64,000 bases of DNA. Origin: an uncultured Oscillospiraceae bacterium (GTDB lineage: Bacteria > Bacillota > Clostridia > Oscillospirales > Acutalibacteraceae). Positions 14,687 to 24,072 of the stretch are shown piece after piece (position 1 is the first letter of the stretch; each line of letters opens with the position of its first letter). Position numbers and translations under genes: made by a program. The notes below the pieces were generated by a model. It did no database searches. It was given only the letters and a program-made list of their open reading frames with translations, and had not been told where the DNA came from. The stretch covers positions 25,742-89,741 of the forward strand of contig URQB01000011.1 of assembly GCA_900549825.1 (NCBI GenBank), written 5' to 3'.

Positions 14687-15946
14687 CTATCCACGTGCCA
14701 TAAGGAGCTGTTCCTCATAGAATTTTTCCTTTTTGACCCGGCCTGCGGCGGAAATAGAGAGCTGGTCAAAACGCAGAAACTCCCCCGCGAGGGCGCGCAC
14801 TTCATCGAGCGTGACCGCGCGCACGCGCTCCATAATTTCATCCGCGCTCTTGACCTCGTTGTAAAGCAACTCGCCCCGGCCCATCTGGGAGGCGCGCGCC
14901 TGCGTGGATTCCAGATTCATGATCAGCCCGGAGAGGTACTGCTCCTTGGCGCGGGCAAGCTCCCGCCGTGTGAGCGAAGAAGCAAAGCCGTTGACAATAC
15001 GAAAGACCTCCTGCAATGCCTTTTTCTCATTGTGGGGCGAAAGCGCCATGTCCACGCCAAGGATGCCCGCCTCGAGATAGGAGGCGGAAAACGATTCAAT
15101 CTCATAAACCAGCCCGAGTTCCTCCCGGATCCGCTGATACAGCCGGGAGGATGACGAGGTGCCGAGCACAGACATGAGCAGGCGCATTGCAAAACGGCGC
15201 TCATCCTGCGCGCTGATCCCCGGCATCGCGAGCGCGAGCTGCGTCTGCTCGAAATCCTTCCTTCGCAGCGCGACGCAGCGGCGGTATGGAGCGGGGCCTG
15301 CATCGACCGGATTTCCGGTGTTGATCATCGCGCCGAAATATTCCTCGCACAGATGCACGATTTCATCCCGGTCAAAACGGCCGCAGACAGCGGCCACCAT
15401 ACGCTCCGGCGTATAATAGCGGCGCATATGCGCCTTGAGATCCTCAGCCGTCAGGGACGCGACGGTTTTTCGGTCGCCCAGGATGTTGGAGGCGAGCATA
15501 TCCCCCTGCCAGACGCCCGCATAGAGATTGTCCGCGCAGAGATCCTCCGGGCTGTCTTCATACATGTGCAGCTCCTCCAGAATCACGCTGCGTTCCGTCT
15601 GCATGTCCTTCTCCGCCAGGGCAGGCTGTGTGAGCATATCGCATAGGATATCAAAGGCGGTGCCGACGTGCCGGTCGAGCGCCCGTGCGTAGAAACAGGT
15701 GTATTCCTTGGTGGTATAGGCGTTAAGCGCGCCGCCGATTTCATCCATCTGCTCCGCAATGGCAAGGGCGGAGCGGCGGGCTGTGCCCTTAAAAAGCATA
15801 TGCTCGATAAAATGGGAAACGCCCGCGGTCTGCGGCGTTTCATAGCGTGAACCGCTCCCGACCCAGATGCCCATAGTGGCACTGCGCGCCCAGTCTACAG
15901 GCTCCAGCAGGATCCGAAAGCCATTTGGCAGAGTTATTTTTTCCAT
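14687..15946 (-). CDS. M16 family zinc metallopeptidase (pitrilysin type)
   Basis: The 419-residue protein shows the inverted zinc motif HFIEH (residues 45-49 in GVSHFIEHMLFKGT) with the distal glutamate in the ERSVILEELHMYED segment near residue 125. The length and the C-terminal inactive-like half match the single-chain processing-protease family represented by B. subtilis YmxG/MlpA. It degrades or processes peptides in the cytoplasm; the specific substrate is unknown. It is apparently transcribed alone, with a PHP-like fragment and terminator downstream and about 700 bases without genes upstream. Confidence 0.9.
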   Translation of the reverse strand: MEKITLPNGFRILLEPVDWARSATMGIWVGSGSRYETPQTAGVSHFIEHMLFKGTARRSALAIAEQMDEIGGALNAYTTKEYTCFYARALDRHVGTAFDILCDMLTQPALAEKDMQTERSVILEELHMYEDSPEDLCADNLYAGVWQGDMLASNILGDRKTVASLTAEDLKAHMRRYYTPERMVAAVCGRFDRDEIVHLCEEYFGAMINTGNPVDAGPAPYRRCVALRRKDFEQTQLALAMPGISAQDERRFAMRLLMSVLGTSSSSRLYQRIREELGLVYEIESFSASYLEAGILGVDMALSPHNEKKALQEVFRIVNGFASSLTRRELARAKEQYLSGLIMNLESTQARASQMGRGELLYNEVKSADEIMERVRAVTLDEVRALAGEFLRFDQLSISAAGRVKKEKFYEEQLLMARG

Positions 15947-16636
15947 GTTGATTCCCGTACCTTTCTGGATAGCTTTTCGATCAGGATCGAACGATGATCA
16001 AAGCAGACCTGGCCGGGCGCAGAGTTGCAGAGCAGATTTTGAAAGCTTCCATCATGCACAGGTTTGCAGTTGCTTGAAACACGGGGCTTGGCCAGCCTGC
16101 ATAAGCGCACCGGATGTACGCCTGTTTTGCCGGAAACGGCAGCCGCTGTCGCTTGTTTCCCCCTATTCGGATTGCCCCTATTATATTTTTCTCGCGCATC
16201 AATGTGGAGCGATCCATCAAACCGGAATGATAGAATGAGATGATCCATTCGTCCGTAGGATATCCTTAATATTCATAAACCTGATGCTTTTCATCGCCAT
16301 TCACAGGGCCGATTTGTGCTCCTTGGTCATCGTTGGGTATCGCGCAGTAAGGAATATCGGTTTTATTCTTCCCAACAATCTCTATATATTGGCCGGTGCG
16401 CACGCCCGACCGATCTTCTCATTTCAATAATGGAGGATCGCAGGATTCTCAGACCATGATCAATGCGAACAAAATGCCAACAGCGTTCCTCCTCCGCTCA
16501 GAGCGGCAGAAAGGCTGCTTTTTTATTATACATGATTTCGAACAAAAATCAAGACGGCCCACAGGCTTAAAACGGACGGATTGACGAAAGCTTCCTATCG
16601 TTATCGATTTGTTTTCAATTTACAGACAAATTTTCT
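15947..16636. other. Large intergenic region without a supported gene
   Basis: About 690 bases in which all open frames are short, lack ribosome sites and show no recognisable protein signature. No tRNA, riboswitch or repeat of the 5974-6083 family was recognised. The region separates divergently transcribed genes. Confidence 0.5.
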
Positions 16637-16665
16637 TTGCTTTTTCCATATAAATCTGATAAACT
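16637..16665 (+). promoter_or_regulatory. Sigma-A promoter of the membrane protein gene
   Basis: TTGCTT, 17-base spacer, TAAACT; 38 bases before the ATG at 16704. Confidence 0.65.
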
Positions 16666-16703
16666 AATAACCATTACCATACAGACGGGAAGGGAGGTTT
16701 CTT

Positions 16704-17234
16704 ATGCTGAAAGGCACGAATAAGCATGTTGGTATCTGTTCTTTTATTGGAAATAATATTTTAATGTTTGTTTTTACATCGGCGTTCGGTGCGCTGATTA
16801 CCTCGCGCGGGATTGATCTTTCAGCGGTCACGCCGGCGAAGATATTCTTCTCCGCAATGTACATAGGCCTTGTGTTCGTGGTGTCCAGCGTATGCGGTTA
16901 CCACAACAACCGCGGCGGATTGATCGCGCTACTTCTGGTTTCCCTGTACCCGATCGTCGGGACGATCGGCTCTACGATGGCGGCGCAGGCCGGCGTGAGC
17001 CTGTCCGGTGCGGCGGTACCGTTTTATTTTGTCTTTCTCCTTGGCAGCACGCCGCTGATGCCCGTCATGGCGGCAGCCAATCTGACGCAGCTTTATGGGA
17101 TTGAATTGCTGGCGGTTTTTATCGCCCAGAGCATTTTGATCGTGGCGGTATGGTTTGCCGCAAGAGCCTGGCGGAGCATGAAGAAAAAGCTGGGAATCGA
17201 CGAAAAAGCAGACAATGCAGTAAAGGTTTCATAA
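16704..17234 (+). CDS. Small polytopic membrane protein of unknown function
   Basis: A 176-residue protein with about four hydrophobic helices (residues 12-30, 48-66, 73-90 and 128-152) and a charged C-terminal tail (RSMKKKLGIDEKADNAVKVS). I do not recognise the family. GGGAGG precedes the ATG by about seven bases and the gene has its own promoter and a very strong terminator, so it is a genuine single-gene unit. Nothing in the neighbouring exporter or peptidase genes suggests its task. Confidence 0.7.
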   Translation: MLKGTNKHVGICSFIGNNILMFVFTSAFGALITSRGIDLSAVTPAKIFFSAMYIGLVFVVSSVCGYHNNRGGLIALLLVSLYPIVGTIGSTMAAQAGVSLSGAAVPFYFVFLLGSTPLMPVMAAANLTQLYGIELLAVFIAQSILIVAVWFAARAWRSMKKKLGIDEKADNAVKVS

Positions 17235-17244
17235 AGTTCCATTG

Positions 17245-17273
17245 CCGCCGGTAGAGATACCGGCGGTGTTTTT
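17245..17273 (+). terminator. Terminator of the membrane protein gene
   Basis: Perfect stem CCGCCGGTA GAGA TACCGGCGG followed by TGTTTTT. Confidence 0.85.
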
Positions 17274-17333
17274 ACGGGACGATTTTAACCGGTCCGCTTT
17301 TTGCCTGTATCGGCAGTTTGCCCTTGCTTTGCA

Positions 17334-19196
17334 TTACATGCCCTGCGCAGAGGGGCGATCGAACTGGCTGTTGTACAGCTTTGCATAGAATCCGTCCTTC
17401 GCCATCAGCTCGCCGTGGGTGCCCTGCTCCACGATATCGCCGTCCTGCATGCAGAGGATGAGGTCCGCGTCGCGGATCGTGGAGAGCCGGTGGGCGATGA
17501 TAAAGCTCGTGCGCCCTTCCATGAGGTGGTCCATCGCCCTCTGGATCAGCAGCTCCGTGCGGGTATCAACAGAGCTGGTGGCCTCGTCGAGAATCAGCAC
17601 TTTCGGATCAGAGAGGATCGCACGCGCGATGGTCAGAAGCTGCTTCTGGCCCTGGGAGACATTGCTTGCCTCCTCATTGAGCACCATATCGTAACCGCCG
17701 GGCAGCGTCTTGACGAAGTGGTGTACCTGCGCCGCCTTTGCCGCCGCAATGACCTCCTCGTCGGTGGCGTTGAGGTTGCCGTAGCGGATATTGTCTTTGA
17801 TGGTGCCGTTGTAGAGCCAGGTGTCCTGCAGCACCATGCCGAAAACCGAACGCAGCTCGTTGCGGGAGAAATTGCGGATATCGTAGCCGTCGATGAGGAT
17901 CGCGCCCTCATTGACGTCATAGAAACGCATGAGGAGCTTCACCATAGTGGTCTTGCCCGCCCCCGTCGGGCCGACGATAGCCACCTTCTGGCCGGGCCGG
18001 ATGTTGGCGCTGAAATCGTGGATGATGATCTTATCGGGCGAGTAGCCGAATTTGACATGTGCAAACTGGACGCTTCCCTTGATATGGATGAGAGTATCCG
18101 TGTCCGGCGTACCGTCATCCGGATTGATATGGACGACGGCTGGCTCTTCACGTTCCTCCGGCTCTGCAAGGAATTCGAAAACCCGTTCAGCCGCCGCCGC
18201 GGTCTGCTGCAAAACGTTGCTGGAGTTGGCAAGCTGGTTGATCGGCATTGTGAACTGGCGGACATACTGCATGAACGCCTGAATGTCGCCCACGGTCATC
18301 GCACCGTGCGCAGCGCGCCATGCGCCGAGGATGCAAACGGCCACCCAGCCGATATTGCCGATGAAATTCATCACCGGCATCATGATGCCGGATAAAAACT
18401 GCGATTTCCAGGCGGAGGAATACAGGGTGCTGTTGTATTCGTCAAAGGTTTTGATGGCGGCCTCCTCGCCGTTGAAGGCTTTCATGACCATGTGGCCGCC
18501 GTACATCTCCTCCACATGCCCGTTGACATGCCCCAGGTACGCCTGCTGCTGCGCAAAGTATTTCTGAGAGCGTTTGACGATTTTCAGAATGAAGAGGAAG
18601 GAGAGCGGCAGAATGCAGAGTGCCACGAGCGTGAGCTGCCAGCTGATGGAGAGCATCATGACGAGAATACCAATGAAGGTAGCCGCAGAGGTGATGATCT
18701 GCGTCACACTCTGGTTGAGCGACTGGCTCAGGGTATCGATATCATTGGTCACGCGGGAGAGCACCTCGCCGTGCGTGACACGGTCGAAATAGCTTAGGGG
18801 CATGCGGTTAATCTTCTGCACAATATCGTTGCGCAGGTTATAGGTGACCTCCATAGTGATGCCGGTCATAATCCAGCCCTGACCATAGGAGAAGAACAGG
18901 CTCGTCAGATACAGGCTCAGCAGCGTCAGAAGGATGCTTGCGATTGCGCCGAAATCGATGCCGGTTCCCGTGCCGGTGATCTTGCCCATAATGCCGTTGA
19001 AGAGCTCTGTGGTCGCGTTGCCGAGCACCTTCGGCCCGACGATGGTAAAGACGGTGGAGGCAACGGCAAAAATTATAACGAGAATCAGGCGGAATTTATA
19101 GCGGCCGAGATAATGGAGCAGCTGCTTCATCGTGCCCTTGAAATCCTTGACTTTTGGTTTCCCATGCGCCATGGCGGCCGGGCCGTGTCCTCTCAT
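17334..19196 (-). CDS. Heterodimeric ABC exporter, catalytic half
   Basis: The 620-residue half-transporter has six membrane helices in residues 30-330 and an ATPase domain with Walker A GPTGAGKTT, signature NVSQGQKQLLTIAR and Walker B VLILDEATSSVD carrying the catalytic glutamate. Its ATG overlaps the stop of the partner gene by four bases (ATGA). The two subunits form a BmrCD/TM287-288-like multidrug or lipid exporter in which each ATP site pairs a Walker A and B of one chain with the signature of the other. The signature here is non-standard (SQGQ), as expected opposite the degenerate site. Confidence 0.9.
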   Translation of the reverse strand: MRGHGPAAMAHGKPKVKDFKGTMKQLLHYLGRYKFRLILVIIFAVASTVFTIVGPKVLGNATTELFNGIMGKITGTGTGIDFGAIASILLTLLSLYLTSLFFSYGQGWIMTGITMEVTYNLRNDIVQKINRMPLSYFDRVTHGEVLSRVTNDIDTLSQSLNQSVTQIITSAATFIGILVMMLSISWQLTLVALCILPLSFLFILKIVKRSQKYFAQQQAYLGHVNGHVEEMYGGHMVMKAFNGEEAAIKTFDEYNSTLYSSAWKSQFLSGIMMPVMNFIGNIGWVAVCILGAWRAAHGAMTVGDIQAFMQYVRQFTMPINQLANSSNVLQQTAAAAERVFEFLAEPEEREEPAVVHINPDDGTPDTDTLIHIKGSVQFAHVKFGYSPDKIIIHDFSANIRPGQKVAIVGPTGAGKTTMVKLLMRFYDVNEGAILIDGYDIRNFSRNELRSVFGMVLQDTWLYNGTIKDNIRYGNLNATDEEVIAAAKAAQVHHFVKTLPGGYDMVLNEEASNVSQGQKQLLTIARAILSDPKVLILDEATSSVDTRTELLIQRAMDHLMEGRTSFIIAHRLSTIRDADLILCMQDGDIVEQGTHGELMAKDGFYAKLYNSQFDRPSAQGM

Positions 19197-21412
19197 TCCA
19201 ATTCCTCCTTTGACAACTGGGATTGCGCGATCTCGCGGTAAGTCGGGCAGGTTTGCAGAAGCTCCTGATGCGTCCCCTTGCCGGCGATGCGCCCTTCATC
19301 GAGCACGATGATCTGCTGCGCGTTCATAATGGTACTCACGCGCTGCGCGACGATCAATACGGTAGAATCGCCGGTGTGTTTCTGCAATGCACGGCGCAGA
19401 GCCGCGTCCGTTTTGAAATCAAGGGCGGAGAAGCTGTCATCAAAGATATAGACCGGCGCCTTTTTGGCGAGCGCCCGCGCAATGGAGAGGCGCTGCTTCT
19501 GCCCGCCGGAGACATTGCCGCCGCCCTGCGCGATGGGCGTTTTCATTCCCTCCGGCTTTTCCCGGATAAATTCCTGCGCCTGGGCGATCTCTGCCGCAAG
19601 GGCAAGGTCGTCCTCGCTCGCGCCCGGCGCGCCGTAGCGCAGGTTGGAGTCGATATCGCCGGAGAAGAGAACGCCCTTTTGTGGAACGTAGCCGATTTTT
19701 TCGCGCAGCTCATGCTGTGGGATTTTCCGCACATCTATGCCGTCAAAGAGGAGTTCGCCCTGCGTTACGTCATAGAAGCGGGGAATGAGGTTGATCAGTG
19801 TCGATTTGCCGGAGCCGGTGGATCCGATGAATGCGGTGGTTTCGCCCGGCTTCGCGGTGAAGGAGATATCGCTGATCACGTCCTCGTCCGCGTTTTCATA
19901 GCGGAAGCAGACGTTGCGGAATTCGATCTCCCCGCGCGGATGCGCACCGAGGGATACCGGCTGCTCCGCGTCACGGACGGAGGGCTCGGTCGCGAGCACT
20001 TCGTTGACACGGTTGACGGATACCGCTGCGCGCGGCATGAGGATAAAGGTCATGCAGATCATCAAAAACGCCATGACGATTTGTATCGCATATTGCATGA
20101 ATGCCATCATATCGCCCACCTGCATGGCGGATTGCTCGATCTGATGCCCACCGACCCAGACGATCACAAGGGACATCAGGTTCATCAGGAACATCATCGC
20201 GGGCATCATGAAGGCGGTGACGCGGTTGACAAACCGGTAATTGCGGGTCAGGTTGCGGTTGGCGGCCTCAAAACGATCCTCTTCATATTTCTGCGTGCCG
20301 AAGGCGCGGATGACCATCATGCCGCTCAGGTGCTCGCGCACGACGAGATTCAGACGGTCCACCAGCTTCTGAACGAGTTTGAATTTTGGCATGACGATCG
20401 CATAGATGATGGCGATAAACCCGACCAGAACCAGGACGCACACAGCGATGATCCAGCTCATGGAGGTGCTCTTCGACAGTGCCATCACCACGCCGCCCAC
20501 GCCGATAATCGGCGCGTACAAAAGCGTGCGGGGCACTATGACGAAGAGAAACTGGATCTGCGTAATATCGTTCGTCGTCCGCGTGATGAGGGAGGCGGTG
20601 GAGAATTGGTCAAACTCCCCATTGGAGAACGAGGCAACCTTCTGGAAAACATCGTGGCGCATATCGCGGCAGATGCCGGCGGCAAAGCGCGCAGAGCAGA
20701 AGGTAACGCCGATGACGGAAAGCACCATGCCGAGCGTCATGAGCAGCATTTTCACGCCCGTGATCAGAATGTAATTGCGTTCGATCCTGTCTGTATTGAC
20801 GCCAAGCTCCTGATAGAGCTGTTTGGTCATGACCACGCCCATCTGCGCGCCGATGGAATTGTCGGAGCCAGCCGCCGCCTGCTGCGCCTGCTCAAGCAGT
20901 TGCCGGGGCATGGCCTGGATCAGAGCGCCCATCGCATAGAGCTTAGACATATCCATTTCGGCAAGATCGGTCTGATCGGTCGAAATGGCCTGCCCGCTTG
21001 CCTTGGCCTGCGCCTGCAGTAGGCCCATCAGCGTTGCCATGCTGCGGCCATAGGCTGCTGCTGCGGTGGAATCGTCTTCTGCGGTCAGGATTGCGACCGC
21101 CTCTGTTTTGAGCAGGGGATAGTCCTCTTCATATTGCTGCGCTTGATGCGAGCCGGGCTGAATCGTTTTGTAGCTCGCCTCCATCTGCGCTTTGTCCTCT
21201 GCCGTCATCAGCGTCTCGAAAAAATCAAGGCCCTTCCGGCTGATTGCCTTGGGCGCCTGTTCGGAGATGCCGCCCTGCTGGATGCCGACATTGACGATAT
21301 CGGACATCAGATTCGGCAGATTCAGGTCGCACGCTGCCTGCACAAAGAGCAGAACAACGCAGATCAGGATGGGCAGCACATAGGGCTTTGCATAGTGCAA
21401 AAGCTTTTTCAT
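19193..21412 (-). CDS. Heterodimeric ABC exporter, degenerate-site half
   Basis: The 739-residue partner has Walker A GSTGSGKST and a canonical signature NVSGGQKQRLSIAR, but its Walker B reads VYIFDDSFSALD with aspartate in place of the catalytic glutamate, so one of the two ATP sites is degenerate. An insert of about 170 residues, rich in Q, A and D, sits between membrane helices 1 and 2 and is predicted to be outside the cell. ATG at 21412 is chosen because GGAAAGGG precedes it; the frame to 21481 has no ribosome site. A MarR gene lies divergently upstream, its likely regulator. Confidence 0.9.
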   Translation of the reverse strand: MKKLLHYAKPYVLPILICVVLLFVQAACDLNLPNLMSDIVNVGIQQGGISEQAPKAISRKGLDFFETLMTAEDKAQMEASYKTIQPGSHQAQQYEEDYPLLKTEAVAILTAEDDSTAAAAYGRSMATLMGLLQAQAKASGQAISTDQTDLAEMDMSKLYAMGALIQAMPRQLLEQAQQAAAGSDNSIGAQMGVVMTKQLYQELGVNTDRIERNYILITGVKMLLMTLGMVLSVIGVTFCSARFAAGICRDMRHDVFQKVASFSNGEFDQFSTASLITRTTNDITQIQFLFVIVPRTLLYAPIIGVGGVVMALSKSTSMSWIIAVCVLVLVGFIAIIYAIVMPKFKLVQKLVDRLNLVVREHLSGMMVIRAFGTQKYEEDRFEAANRNLTRNYRFVNRVTAFMMPAMMFLMNLMSLVIVWVGGHQIEQSAMQVGDMMAFMQYAIQIVMAFLMICMTFILMPRAAVSVNRVNEVLATEPSVRDAEQPVSLGAHPRGEIEFRNVCFRYENADEDVISDISFTAKPGETTAFIGSTGSGKSTLINLIPRFYDVTQGELLFDGIDVRKIPQHELREKIGYVPQKGVLFSGDIDSNLRYGAPGASEDDLALAAEIAQAQEFIREKPEGMKTPIAQGGGNVSGGQKQRLSIARALAKKAPVYIFDDSFSALDFKTDAALRRALQKHTGDSTVLIVAQRVSTIMNAQQIIVLDEGRIAGKGTHQELLQTCPTYREIAQSQLSKEELE

Positions 21413-21492
21413 TCGATCACCCTTTCCTTGCAGCGTACCCTGCACGCTGCCTCCGGGTTTCCTCCGGATAATAGTTAACATGATTAATTGAT

Positions 21493-21520
21493 ATTATAGT
21501 ATCTAAAATTTAAGTGTCAA
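21493..21520 (-). promoter_or_regulatory. Promoter of the ABC exporter operon
   Basis: Minus strand TTGACA, 16-base spacer, TATAAT. A TTAATTAATCA tract lies just downstream and resembles half of the MarR operator described at 21631-21661. Confidence 0.75.
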
Positions 21521-21603
21521 GACGAAATGGAGCAATTTCAGATTCTTTACAATCCGTTCATAATGAAAGCACACCTTTCATTCACTCCCTTCCGCTTTTA
21601 CAC

Positions 21604-21661
21604 TTGACAAGCGGCTCGCAACGAGATAGACTAAAATTAATTAACAAATGCAATTAATTTA
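21604..21661 (+). promoter_or_regulatory. MarR promoter and probable autoregulatory operator
   Basis: TTGACA (21604-21609), 17-base spacer and TAGACT (21627-21632). Overlapping the -10 box and transcription start is the inverted repeat CTAAAATTAATT ... AATTAATTTAG (21631-21661), a typical MarR-family site placed to block transcription. Confidence 0.7.
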
Positions 21662-21680
21662 GGCGTTGGGGGCGGATTGA

Positions 21681-22160
21681 ATGGAAGAAATGGAATATGA
21701 GCTGATTGAGGCCGTGTTTGAGGCAAAGCACAGCCTGCACCGGGTGATCCATTTTGCCAATGTTCCACGCGGTACGTTCGCAGCGCTGTTTTTGATCGAT
21801 CAGATGAACCGGGAGCCGCAGCAGGAGCGGGCTGTGACGGGCGTGACGGTTTCCATGCTCAGCGAGCGGCTCCACAATTCCCGCCCGGCCGTTACCCGGC
21901 TGATCAATGACCTGGAGGAGCAGGGCTACGTCATCAAGCTCACGGCCAAGCAGGACAGGCGCTTTGTCTACCTGATGCTGACGCCGGATGGGCAGACGGT
22001 TTTGTCAGAGGCGAAGCGGACCTTTTTTACTGCGGTGCATCAGATAACACAGCTGCTTGGAGAAGAAGACTCCCGCGAGCTGCTGCGGCTTTTGCGGCGT
22101 ATTTCGGCGCTTCGGCCACAACGGAAGGGATCGGATGCCCAGGCAGATGAGATAAGATGA
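21681..22160 (+). CDS. MarR-family transcriptional regulator
   Basis: The 159-residue winged-helix repressor has recognition helix NSRPAVTRLINDLEEQGYV and wing AKQDRRFVYLMLTPDG. GGGGGCGG precedes the ATG. The divergent position next to the heterodimeric ABC exporter, and AT-rich inverted repeats over both promoters, indicate that it represses the exporter and itself and is released by an exported drug or metabolite. The ligand cannot be inferred. Confidence 0.9.
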   Translation: MEEMEYELIEAVFEAKHSLHRVIHFANVPRGTFAALFLIDQMNREPQQERAVTGVTVSMLSERLHNSRPAVTRLINDLEEQGYVIKLTAKQDRRFVYLMLTPDGQTVLSEAKRTFFTAVHQITQLLGEEDSRELLRLLRRISALRPQRKGSDAQADEIR

Positions 22161-22215
22161 CCGGAAACGTTTTGCCGTGCTTGAAGAGGGTTATAGCGTT
22201 TCGGTGGGAAAATGT

Positions 22216-22254
22216 CAAAAAGCCGGGCAGCTCCTTTCACAGAGCTGCCCGGCC
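22216..22254 (-). terminator. Terminator of the darA-holB-ricT operon
   Basis: Perfect 12-base-pair stem GCCGGGCAGCTC / GAGCTGCCCGGC followed on the minus strand by TTTTT; it also ends the converging marR transcript. Confidence 0.85.
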
Positions 22255-22276
22255 GTGTATTTTGCAATGGAAAAGT

Positions 22277-23140
22277 TTATTCCAGCTCCTTCAGCGCCTG
22301 CTCCTCTTCCTTTGCCACGCGGATCTGTGTATCCTTTACGATCCGGACCTCTCTGCGGTGGATGGAAAGTGGGGCGGCGTCCGGCCGCTTGTTGAGCCGG
22401 ATCTTGAGCATCCCGGTCAGGAGGTTGGTATCGATCACGACGCCGCGGCCCTCCTTGGTATCCACGATTGCGCCGTTTTTCGGCGTGACGCGCAAAAGGT
22501 GCTCGTAGGCGTTCTGCTCATATTTCAGGCAGCACATCAGCCGGCCGCAGGTACCGCTGATCTTGACGGGATTGAGCGAGATGCCCTGCTCCTTTGCCAT
22601 CTTGATGGAAACGGATTGAAAATCACCCAAAAAGGTGCTGCAGCAAAACGGCCGCCCGCAAATACCGAGCCCGCCGAGCAGCTTCGATTCATCGCGCACA
22701 CCGATTTGCCTGAGCTCGATGCGCGTGCGGAATACGCTCGCAAGATCCTTGACCAGCTCGCGGAAATCGACGCGCCCGTCCGCTGTGAAATAGAACATGA
22801 TCTTGCTCCGGTCAAACGTGTATTCCACCTCGACGAGCTTCATCTCCAGCTTGTGCGCCGCAATTTTTTGCAGGCAGATCTGATATGCATCCTTTTCCCT
22901 GGCACGGTTTTCCGCTACGATTTTCAAATCCTCCGGCGTGGCGGCGCGAATGATCATTTTCAGTGGCTTTACGATCTGATCGTCCGGCACCTCGCGGTTA
23001 TCCATCGCGACCTCGCCGCATTCGATGCCGCGTGCTGTTTCCACAATCACGGGATCGCCCTTGGAAAAGGGTTTGTCATCCGGGTCGAAGTAATATACCT
23101 TTCCAGCGCCCCTAAAGCGGACGCCTACAATTTCAGCCAT
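22277..23140 (-). CDS. ricT: RicT (YaaT), PSP1-domain iron-sulfur protein
   Basis: The 287-residue protein contains the PSP1 domain with the cysteine motifs GICGRPFCCSTF and GTCGRLMCCLKY that ligate iron-sulfur clusters in the RicAFT (YmcA-YlbF-YaaT) complex. In Bacillus this complex stimulates RNase Y-dependent mRNA maturation and affects the sporulation phosphorelay. It ends the darA-holB-ricT unit, the same order as in B. subtilis around yaaT. The partners RicA and RicF are not in this window. The start at 23140 is the only ATG matching the conserved N-terminus. Confidence 0.9.
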   Translation of the reverse strand: MAEIVGVRFRGAGKVYYFDPDDKPFSKGDPVIVETARGIECGEVAMDNREVPDDQIVKPLKMIIRAATPEDLKIVAENRAREKDAYQICLQKIAAHKLEMKLVEVEYTFDRSKIMFYFTADGRVDFRELVKDLASVFRTRIELRQIGVRDESKLLGGLGICGRPFCCSTFLGDFQSVSIKMAKEQGISLNPVKISGTCGRLMCCLKYEQNAYEHLLRVTPKNGAIVDTKEGRGVVIDTNLLTGMLKIRLNKRPDAAPLSIHRREVRIVKDTQIRVAKEEEQALKELE

Positions 23141-23174
23141 ATATTTTTTATTCCTCCGTTAAATTAATCTATGG

Positions 23175-24056
23175 TTATTTCCCAGCGGCGCGCCTGAGCG
23201 TACTGCACAGCCGCGTGATGAGTAAATTTTGATTGGCGTTTCGCAACACGCTGAGTGTCAGGCTGTCGATCGCGCCGATGACGGCCAGCAGCCGCCTCTG
23301 GGTGAGCGTTCCCGCAAGGTAGCCTGCGGTCTCATCAGCCGATTCCATTCCGCAGCTGATGCGCACCGCCTCGCGGAAGAGCAGCGTCATGCGCGCAAGG
23401 CATGCCGCGGTCAGATCCTTATCCTTTTCGAGCTTCCCTGTCAGGGAAAGCAGGGGGAATTCGGACGCGGCGGCGACTGCGCGCGCCATCTGGTCAGAGA
23501 GGTCGTTTACCTTCTGCTCCTTTTTGCCCGCTGCGGCCGTGAGCTCCTGCACGGGCGCATCCAGCGCAACCGTTGTGACCCGCGAGAGGATGGTGGGCAG
23601 CATTTTGGTTTTTGAGTCGCAGGCCAGGAGAAAGATTGCGTAGGAGGGCGGCTCCTCCAATACCTTGAGCAGCGCATTCTGCGCCTGTGGCGACATGGAC
23701 TGGGCATTGAGCAGCAGATAGACCTTATTCTGCGCCTCATTGGGCAGGATGAAAACATCCTCCCGCACCTCTCGCACCGTTTCAATGTGGAAGGAGCGGG
23801 CGGCCTCGCCGCCCTCCGCCTCCAGAATATCCGGATGCGCCTGCGCCGCGGCCTTCTGGCAGGCCGCGCATTTGCCACACGGGCGTTCGCCGGAGGAGGT
23901 GCAGACGAGCGCCTGCGCAATCAGGCGGGCCAGCTTTTTGCGCTCTTCTGCTCCGCCGCTTTCGATGAGGACGGCGTGCGGAAAACGGCCGGCGTCCAGA
24001 AGCTGCGCGACCTGCTGACGGGCCTGCGGGCTTGAGCGAAAAGAACCAAACTTCAT
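23175..24056 (-). CDS. holB: DNA polymerase III delta-prime subunit
   Basis: The 293-residue clamp-loader subunit carries the zinc module C-X8-C-X2-C-X2-C (within CTSSGERPCGKCAACQ), a degenerate P-loop (ESGGAEERKKL), the ALLKVLEEPP motif and ILSRVTTV in place of the SRC sequence. It helps open and load the beta sliding clamp on DNA. The ATG at 24056 follows AAGGGAT; the frame extends 27 codons upstream but that part is not family-like. It lies 16 bases after darA and 34 before ricT. Confidence 0.9.
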   Translation of the reverse strand: MKFGSFRSSPQARQQVAQLLDAGRFPHAVLIESGGAEERKKLARLIAQALVCTSSGERPCGKCAACQKAAAQAHPDILEAEGGEAARSFHIETVREVREDVFILPNEAQNKVYLLLNAQSMSPQAQNALLKVLEEPPSYAIFLLACDSKTKMLPTILSRVTTVALDAPVQELTAAAGKKEQKVNDLSDQMARAVAAASEFPLLSLTGKLEKDKDLTAACLARMTLLFREAVRISCGMESADETAGYLAGTLTQRRLLAVIGAIDSLTLSVLRNANQNLLITRLCSTLRRAAGK

Positions 24057-24072
24057 AGCGATCCCTTTTACC

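Noticed and set aside
19223..21022. 599-codon open frame on the plus strand opposite the ABC exporter
   Set aside because: Antisense shadow; histidine/aspartate-rich translation typical of a reversed GC-rich ABC gene.
22157..23167. 336-codon plus-strand frame opposite ricT
   Set aside because: ricT cysteine motifs are unambiguous on the minus strand and the region starts with the transcription terminator.
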